Shown here one piece after another: positions 21,779-25,837 of a stretch of 25,837 nucleotides of DNA (its first letter is position 1; the number at the start of each line of letters is the position of its first letter). Both the position numbers and the translations under genes were made by a program. Under the pieces are notes generated by a model. The model was not told where the DNA came from. It did not search any database and saw only the letters and a list, made by a program, of their open reading frames with translations. The DNA comes from a virus: the IMG/VR virus record IMGVR_UViG_3300030430_000208, positions 22,869 to 48,705 of that record, one strand, 5' to 3'.

Positions 21779-22921
21779 CTATAGTTCTGCTGACACTGCA
21801 AAATACGCAGAAGCATCATTAATTCTCATCCAACCTGCAACATTTTGTGAATGACTTAAACTACCATTAGTGCTATTAGCTGCGTAAAGTTCTAATCTAT
21901 CATGTTGACTTCTTACAAGACTAAATGAGTTAAATGGGTCATTAGTTCCAGTTCGTAAAAAAGTATAATAATCAGTTCCTGTTGTGAGGTCTATTGTTGG
22001 GTATGCTCTCATTCTTACTGCTAAATCTAAAACACCAAAAATTGAACTAGTTTGATATGCAGCCATATTAGCGACTGTTTGTGCCGCAGCACTTGAAACT
22101 AAAGATGAATTTGGCTCATCTCCATCGGCAATTTTTTGATAATATCTCATACATAGTGCTTGTTCTTCCCCAAATGACCTATGCTCAAATGGTGTAGCTA
22201 CAGAGCCTACTTCTAGTTGTATTCCAGTAATTTGCCAAGTTGAATTGGCTGTAGTCATAAAATTAGTTGTAGCTGATATATTGTTTGCATTATTTGATGA
22301 TGCCCAAGACGTAGCAAGTGTGCCACTTGTATAGGTTGTCCCACCATCTAACCAAAACTTTAAATCTAAGCTACGAGCATTATCATTATCCAACGCACCT
22401 GTTGTATCACCTGCGAAGGTAATGGTCTTCAATTCCCAAGTATCTGCCACATTTACTGTATAGGTTGAAGCTATTGTTCTAGTGTTGTCGTTGTCAACCA
22501 AATTAACAGAAAAAGTTGTTGCGATGGAGCTTTTTACATAAAAAGATAAAGTTAATTTTTCTGCATCTGATGTACCTTTTTTTAATTGTTGTAAATCTTG
22601 ACCCTCTAATCTGTGCTGTATATTTAACTGGTTGTCTGCATCTAATGATGTCTCTTGAGTTGTGGTTGCAACTTTAAAACTGTGTCCAAAACCTGAAGGA
22701 GAATCAGATGCTTGAGACAAAGTAGCCACATATTGGTCACGATTTCCTGCAAATCTAAATCGGTCTACTGTTTGATAGCCACCCCCTGTTGAATTAAAAG
22801 TTACTGAAGTTGCTCTTTGTGCCACTTGCATTGCACCATTTATAACAATATTTCTTCGCCCACCAATTTGATTATTGGTTAGGACTTCACCCATCTTTGC
22901 TAATTCTGCTGCTTTGGTCAT
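21779..22921 (-). CDS. Tail-fibre-type structural protein, 380 aa
   Basis: Starts with a short helix (MTKAAELAKMGEVLTNNQIG) and then the block RRNIVINGAMQVAQRATSVT...YQTVDRFRF, followed by beta-rich Thr/Ser/Asn sequence and WQITGIQLEVGSVATPFEHR near residue 230-250, a block I know from marine phage tail and receptor-binding proteins. The central beta sheet (LTLSFYVKSS...FSVNLVDNDNTRTIAS) looks like a jelly-roll or carbohydrate-binding module. The last 120 residues are variable. AAAGGGGA precedes the ATG. Likely a distal tail or fibre protein that contacts the host; the exact site is unknown. Confidence 0.82.
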   Translation of the reverse strand: MTKAAELAKMGEVLTNNQIGGRRNIVINGAMQVAQRATSVTFNSTGGGYQTVDRFRFAGNRDQYVATLSQASDSPSGFGHSFKVATTTQETSLDADNQLNIQHRLEGQDLQQLKKGTSDAEKLTLSFYVKSSIATTFSVNLVDNDNTRTIASTYTVNVADTWELKTITFAGDTTGALDNDNARSLDLKFWLDGGTTYTSGTLATSWASSNNANNISATTNFMTTANSTWQITGIQLEVGSVATPFEHRSFGEEQALCMRYYQKIADGDEPNSSLVSSAAAQTVANMAAYQTSSIFGVLDLAVRMRAYPTIDLTTGTDYYTFLRTGTNDPFNSFSLVRSQHDRLELYAANSTNGSLSHSQNVAGWMRINDASAYFAVSAEL

Positions 22922-22924
22922 ATT

Positions 22925-23185
22925 TTATTCCCCTTTAGGTTCTACGTAATCTCCAACAGTTCCATAGTCACCTGCTTTTGCTTTTTCAAATATTTGTCTA
23001 CCATGCTCTTCAACATCATTAGGATTTGCTAAAAAACCATAGTAACCATCATTTTCTGTCATACCTAAAGCAGGATAATGAGAAAACTTACAATCTAAAA
23101 GTATTAATGTTTTATCTTTGTCTGCCCATACTGGATTCTTAGCACCTAGTAATGTTGCACCATTTCCTTTTATCTTAATTGTCAT
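22925..23185 (-). CDS. Hypothetical tail-region protein, 86 aa
   Basis: The start is set at ATG 23185 (MTIKIKGNGATLLGAKNPVW) instead of the in-frame ATG 23203, because it forms a TAATG overlap with the upstream stop and has AGAGG at a fitting distance. The C-terminal part (GFLANPNDVEEHGRQIFEKA, KAGDYGTVGDYVEP) matches a pattern, N-D-x-E-x-H-G-R-x-I/L, that recurs in small phage proteins near tail genes. Function unknown; fibre assembly is possible. Confidence 0.7.
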   Translation of the reverse strand: MTIKIKGNGATLLGAKNPVWADKDKTLILLDCKFSHYPALGMTENDGYYGFLANPNDVEEHGRQIFEKAKAGDYGTVGDYVEPKGE

Positions 23186-23532
23186 TATGATTGCCTCTGC
23201 CAAACACCACCTATGTTTTCACCTATAGATTGATTTTGCATATTTCTCCATGTACCACCTGTATATGCTGTAGCTAAATCCGTAACTCCAGAACCTGAAA
23301 CTCCTGCATATCTTAAAAAATTACTCGTTGTAGAACTTCCTGAAGTAGAGCCAACTATTCGTCTGCAGAAAGCAAGAGAACCTACAACACCTGCAGTTGT
23401 AGTTGGAATACTTGAACCTGAAGGTACATTTGTTAAATTTTCAGCACTTATTGCAGGTAAAGTACCTGATAATTTTGTTGCGTCTAGCACTTGTGTACCT
23501 GTTACTGTAGTTCCACCAACAATCAAAGCCAT
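23185..23532 (-). CDS. Small tail-fibre-related protein, 115 aa
   Basis: The N-terminus (MALIVGGTTVTGTQVLDATK, LSGTLPAISAENLTNVPSG) is a Thr/Ser-rich beta pattern common to marine phage fibre proteins. The C-terminal half (FLRYAGVSGSGVTDLATAYT, WRNMQNQSIGENIGGVWQRQ) may be a small tip domain. AGAGGAGATG precedes the start. It is one of four consecutive fibre-type genes. Small size suggests a fibre tip or connector. Confidence 0.75.
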   Translation of the reverse strand: MALIVGGTTVTGTQVLDATKLSGTLPAISAENLTNVPSGSSIPTTTAGVVGSLAFCRRIVGSTSGSSTTSNFLRYAGVSGSGVTDLATAYTGGTWRNMQNQSIGENIGGVWQRQS

Positions 23533-23533
23533 A

Positions 23534-24301
23534 TTACATCTCCTCTAATTTAAACTTATATTTCTTACCATTTAATCTGTTTAATAAAAACAAATCATCT
23601 GCACCCTCTTGGATTGTCCAAGAACCTCTAGTGCCATCTACCTCGTTATCTCTCGTCTTGGTATTATTTAAATTTATATCACCTGTGTATATGTCTCTCC
23701 ACTGCTTTGAAGAAGACCCTAAATCTACTGCATCATCAGTTGCAGGTAGCACATGAGAATTAAATATTGCTGTTCCTGCATCACTCATATCAAGTGTAAG
23801 TGCAGTTATATCAGATGAACCATCAGTGCCTTTAAATATAATATCTGTATCTGAACCTTGTGCATCAATGGTAATATTCCCTGATGTAGTGGTTAAATTT
23901 ATCGCTGCATCTCCTGCAGTTATGTCATCTGCTGCAGAGGATATCCCTACTACACTACCACTAAATGTTGCAGTACCTGCAAATGTAACATTACCATCAA
24001 ATGTACCACCATCTACTTTACTTACTGTATCTGCTACACCAAATACATCGTATACAATTACAACAATGATATCATTAACTGAAGCTGCTTGAGTTAACAC
24101 GATTGATGTACCACTCGTTGCAGTATAGTCTGCTGTGCCTAATAACACACCATTTTGATACACATCTGTAAATGTGCCATCTGTGTATGATAAAGTTATT
24201 CCTTCATCACCTGCACCACTGAAAGTTGTTTGACTTGCAGTAGCAGTGTAAGTATGTACTTTTCGTACTCCGTTACTTGGGGATACTCCTAAATATGCCA
24301 T
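23534..24301 (-). CDS. Tail fibre protein, 255 aa
   Basis: Three modules are visible. Residues 1-92 (MAYLGVSPSNGVRKVHTYTA; GITLSYTDGTFTDVYQNGVL) form a compact beta domain found at the N-terminus of many marine phage fibres. Residues 97-175 are low-complexity beta repeats (GTFDGNVTFAGTATFSGSVV; SGNITIDAQGSDTDIIF), as in fibre shafts. Residues 185-255 contain HVLPATDDAVDLGSSSKQWR and an end rich in charged residues (LLNRLNGKKYKFKLEE). CGGAG precedes the ATG. The N-terminal module probably joins the tail and the C-terminus the next subunit; this is inferred. Confidence 0.83.
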   Translation of the reverse strand: MAYLGVSPSNGVRKVHTYTATASQTTFSGAGDEGITLSYTDGTFTDVYQNGVLLGTADYTATSGTSIVLTQAASVNDIIVVIVYDVFGVADTVSKVDGGTFDGNVTFAGTATFSGSVVGISSAADDITAGDAAINLTTTSGNITIDAQGSDTDIIFKGTDGSSDITALTLDMSDAGTAIFNSHVLPATDDAVDLGSSSKQWRDIYTGDINLNNTKTRDNEVDGTRGSWTIQEGADDLFLLNRLNGKKYKFKLEEM

Positions 24302-24304
24302 AAT

Positions 24305-24541
24305 TTACTCCGTTGGCTTTGTTGGAAATGTTACGTTAAGTAACGTGCTAGTCTCTCCATCCCATTGAGGATTGGATGTATTAGCAGGTAAATCTCTTAA
24401 AGCCTGTCTGTATGTTTTCATTGAACTAGATAAAGTTACATCAGATAAAGCGTAAAAATCTGTTTCCTTTAATAATTCATTTCTTTTTTTTCTTAGCTCA
24501 TAATAAGCTACTTGATTATTATCTTTAAAAATACTTGCCAT
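24305..24541 (-). CDS. Phage tail assembly chaperone-like protein, 78 aa
   Basis: The core RKKRNELLKETDFYALSD followed by MKTYRQALRDLP and a Pro-rich end (VTFPTKPTE) matches the phage tail assembly chaperone family (Phage_tail_APC type: R..RN.LL..TDW...YRQ.LRD.P). These small proteins help fold or attach fibres and are usually encoded next to them, as here between the glycine-rich adhesin and a fibre gene. Confidence 0.82.
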   Translation of the reverse strand: MASIFKDNNQVAYYELRKKRNELLKETDFYALSDVTLSSSMKTYRQALRDLPANTSNPQWDGETSTLLNVTFPTKPTE

Positions 24542-24543
24542 TA

Positions 24544-25428
24544 TTAACTCACTGCAAATGTACCACTACTTGTAAAAGTGTGATACTTATAGTCACCACT
24601 AGATGTTATAGTTCCACCTGTTGCTAAATTTGTTCCACTTTTATAGCGTATTATAACTATACCACTACCACCTGCTCCACCTGATGATGTACCTGAACCT
24701 GAAGGGTTACCACCTCCACCACCACCACCACCAGTGTTAGCAGTTGCATCAACACCATTTCCAGTGTTATTGCCATTACCACCACCTCCTGATGAAGCAG
24801 TTCCTGCAGTGCCATTGTCATTTGTACCACCTCCACCACCAGAAGCGTAGAATCCACTATCACCTGTAGATGTAGCACTTGCCCAATCAGAAAAAGCATT
24901 AGTACCAGTGCCACCTGCACCACCATTACCATTTCCAGTGTTTACGTTATCTTGACCTGCACCACCTGCACCACCTCCACCTGCAGAACCATTACCTCTG
25001 CCAGTAGAAGCATCTCCACCATCATTTCCTAGTTGAGTGCGACCATGTGAGTTTGTAGCATCAAATCCTGACACTCCGTAACCACCACCACCTCCAGAGC
25101 CACCACTTGCTCCTCCTGTTGAGCTTGAACCTGTATAACTTGCTGCTGCACCTCCACCATCAGCGACAAAATCACCTAAAGAAGAAGCACTTCCATTTGT
25201 AGCAACTGCACCTCCTGCGACTGCACCTGTTCCACCTGCACCTATTGTAACTACAAAAGAGTCTCCTGAAGATAGTAGCATTTGAGCATTAACTACTCCA
25301 CCTGCACCTCCACCTCCTCCATTTCCAACTTGAGAGGATGAAGTGCCACCACCTCCTCCTCCACCTCCTCCAATGAGAAGGACATCGGCAAGACGAATAC
25401 CTTGTGAATTTACTTGAGTTAATGCCAT
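24544..25428 (-). CDS. Glycine-rich tail adhesin, 294 aa
   Basis: After a short lead (MALTQVNSQGIRLADVLLIG) the protein becomes a chain of Gly runs broken by Ser/Thr/Asn and short hydrophobic strands (FVVTIGAGGTGAV; SGIVIIRYKSG), ending in a beta module (SGDYKYHTFTSSGTFAVS). This is the glycine-rich domain layout of phage tail tips and of T-even gp38-like adhesins, where Gly runs pack as polyglycine-II helices and loops bind receptors. It is likely a host-range determinant. GGAG precedes the ATG, which overlaps the upstream TAA (TAATG). Composition is extreme and unlike its neighbours. Confidence 0.88.
   Translation of the reverse strand: MALTQVNSQGIRLADVLLIGGGGGGGGGTSSSQVGNGGGGGAGGVVNAQMLLSSGDSFVVTIGAGGTGAVAGGAVATNGSASSLGDFVADGGGAAASYTGSSSTGGASGGSGGGGGYGVSGFDATNSHGRTQLGNDGGDASTGRGNGSAGGGGAGGAGQDNVNTGNGNGGAGGTGTNAFSDWASATSTGDSGFYASGGGGGTNDNGTAGTASSGGGGNGNNTGNGVDATANTGGGGGGGGNPSGSGTSSGGAGGSGIVIIRYKSGTNLATGGTITSSGDYKYHTFTSSGTFAVS
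24634..25374 (-). repeat. Low-complexity Gly-codon tract in the adhesin gene
   Basis: The + strand reads as runs of CCA, CCT and ACC triplets across this stretch; the longest pure run (25345-25371) encodes nine Gly in a row (residues 20-28). Short near-identical segments recur, giving many chances for slippage or recombination without frameshift. Confidence 0.7.
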
Positions 25429-25837
25429 TATGTATCTCCAAATCTAGTAAAACAAAACCAAGTTTGACTTATATCAGTATCACCTAGTATTTGCGTATTA
25501 GCGTTTCCTGTTGTATCAGTGGTAAATTTTACTTTGTGTGTGGAAGTATTAGTTATGTCAAGATATATTGAAACGTAAACAGAATCTTCTGCTGCCAAAC
25601 TTGTATTATGAGAGTTACCACTTCCTTGAGCTACTTGATTAAAATTACTATTGTCTGTGGTTAATTGTATAGATGTTTTTAATCCTGCATCATTAGAATT
25701 AGCATCAGCTTTGTAGTACACGGAAGTTTCTACTCGCCACAATCCAGTAGTAGGAAAAGAAAAAATGCCACTACTATTTGTCATGGCAGTTCCTAATAAA
25801 GCAACTCCTGTAGTATCATTTCTTTCTATTGTATTTG
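25428..25837 (-). CDS. C-terminal part of a tail protein, jelly-roll-like (partial)
   Basis: The frame stays open through the right edge (it reads NTIERNDTTGVALLGTAMTN before the Met at 25784), so that Met is internal and the gene begins outside the window. The visible 136 residues (FPTTGLWRVETSVYYKADAN; AAEDSVYVSIYLDITNTSTH; ISQTWFCFTRFG) look like a C1q/TNF-type jelly-roll: a F-P-x-x-G-L-W-R-V strand followed by alternating strands. Such domains form trimeric ends of fibres. The stop TAA overlaps the adhesin's ATG (TAATG). Confidence 0.75.
   Translation of the reverse strand, partial: NTIERNDTTGVALLGTAMTNSSGIFSFPTTGLWRVETSVYYKADANSNDAGLKTSIQLTTDNSNFNQVAQGSGNSHNTSLAAEDSVYVSIYLDITNTSTHKVKFTTDTTGNANTQILGDTDISQTWFCFTRFGDT

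Noticed and set aside
24657-24932. Val/Leu-rich frame with apparent membrane character on the - strand
   Set aside because: It is the shifted frame of the Gly-rich adhesin; GGT-type runs read as Val when shifted.
25785-25837. Treating the Met at 25784 as the start of the right-edge gene
   Set aside because: The frame is open to the window edge and the residues before that Met fit the same beta domain; there is no ribosome site before it.
1-25837. tRNA genes, inteins, group I introns and insertion sequences
   Set aside because: No cloverleaf-like segment was seen; polymerase, helicase and reductase motifs are continuous with no inserted splicing domain; no transposase was found.

Overview
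The window is part of the genome of an AT-rich tailed phage (Caudoviricetes), most probably a marine podovirus of the HMO-2011 type (the group named after the SAR116 phage HMO-2011). The main sign is a family A DNA polymerase with a DnaJ-type CxxCxGxG zinc ribbon between its exonuclease and polymerase parts, a feature described for HMO-2011. It sits with a class II ribonucleotide reductase, a T7-like endonuclease I, an endonuclease VII and tail proteins of a kind common in marine phages. Low G+C and constant Shine-Dalgarno sites fit a marine bacterial host, perhaps an alphaproteobacterium, but nothing here fixes the host.

Layout. Two gene arms converge at about 13,620. The left arm (1-13,617, all + strand) is the early/middle arm. 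It runs: the end of an unknown gene, a cytosine-C5 DNA methyltransferase, small and membrane ORFs, a tyrosine integrase, primase (zinc finger plus TOPRIM), DnaB-like helicase, endonuclease VII, DNA polymerase, a candidate ssDNA-binding protein, a RecB/Cas4-like nuclease, a coiled-coil protein, endonuclease I, a DUF3310 protein, class II ribonucleotide reductase, and a tail of small and membrane proteins. Most genes overlap by ATGA, TAATG or a few bases, so translation is probably coupled. Several small genes below the usual ORF cutoff lie in apparent gaps. Sigma70-like promoters (TTGACA, 16-17 nt, TATANN) lie before the 7460 gene, before the DUF3310 gene and at the end of the reductase gene; a weaker one precedes the polymerase.

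The right arm (13,624-25,837, all - strand) is the virion arm, read from the right edge leftward. It runs: a tail protein cut by the window edge, a glycine-rich adhesin, a tail-fibre chaperone, several tail-fibre-type proteins, a membrane/coiled-coil protein, a 692-aa protein with a long 11/22-residue repeat array, three unknown proteins, and a 1256-aa protein with a hydrophobic central region. The last group looks like the internal (ejection) proteins of a podovirus. Portal, capsid, terminase, lysis enzymes and any phage RNA polymerase are not in the window.

How it works together (inference): the left arm makes dNTPs (reductase), copies the genome (primase, helicase, polymerase, candidate SSB), processes DNA (RecB-like nuclease, two junction nucleases), protects it (methyltransferase) and may integrate it. 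The right arm builds the tail, receptor-binding and ejection parts. No stretch over 300 nt lacks a gene; the longest without a firm gene is 12,544-12,695. No tRNA, CRISPR array, insertion sequence or clear terminator was found.
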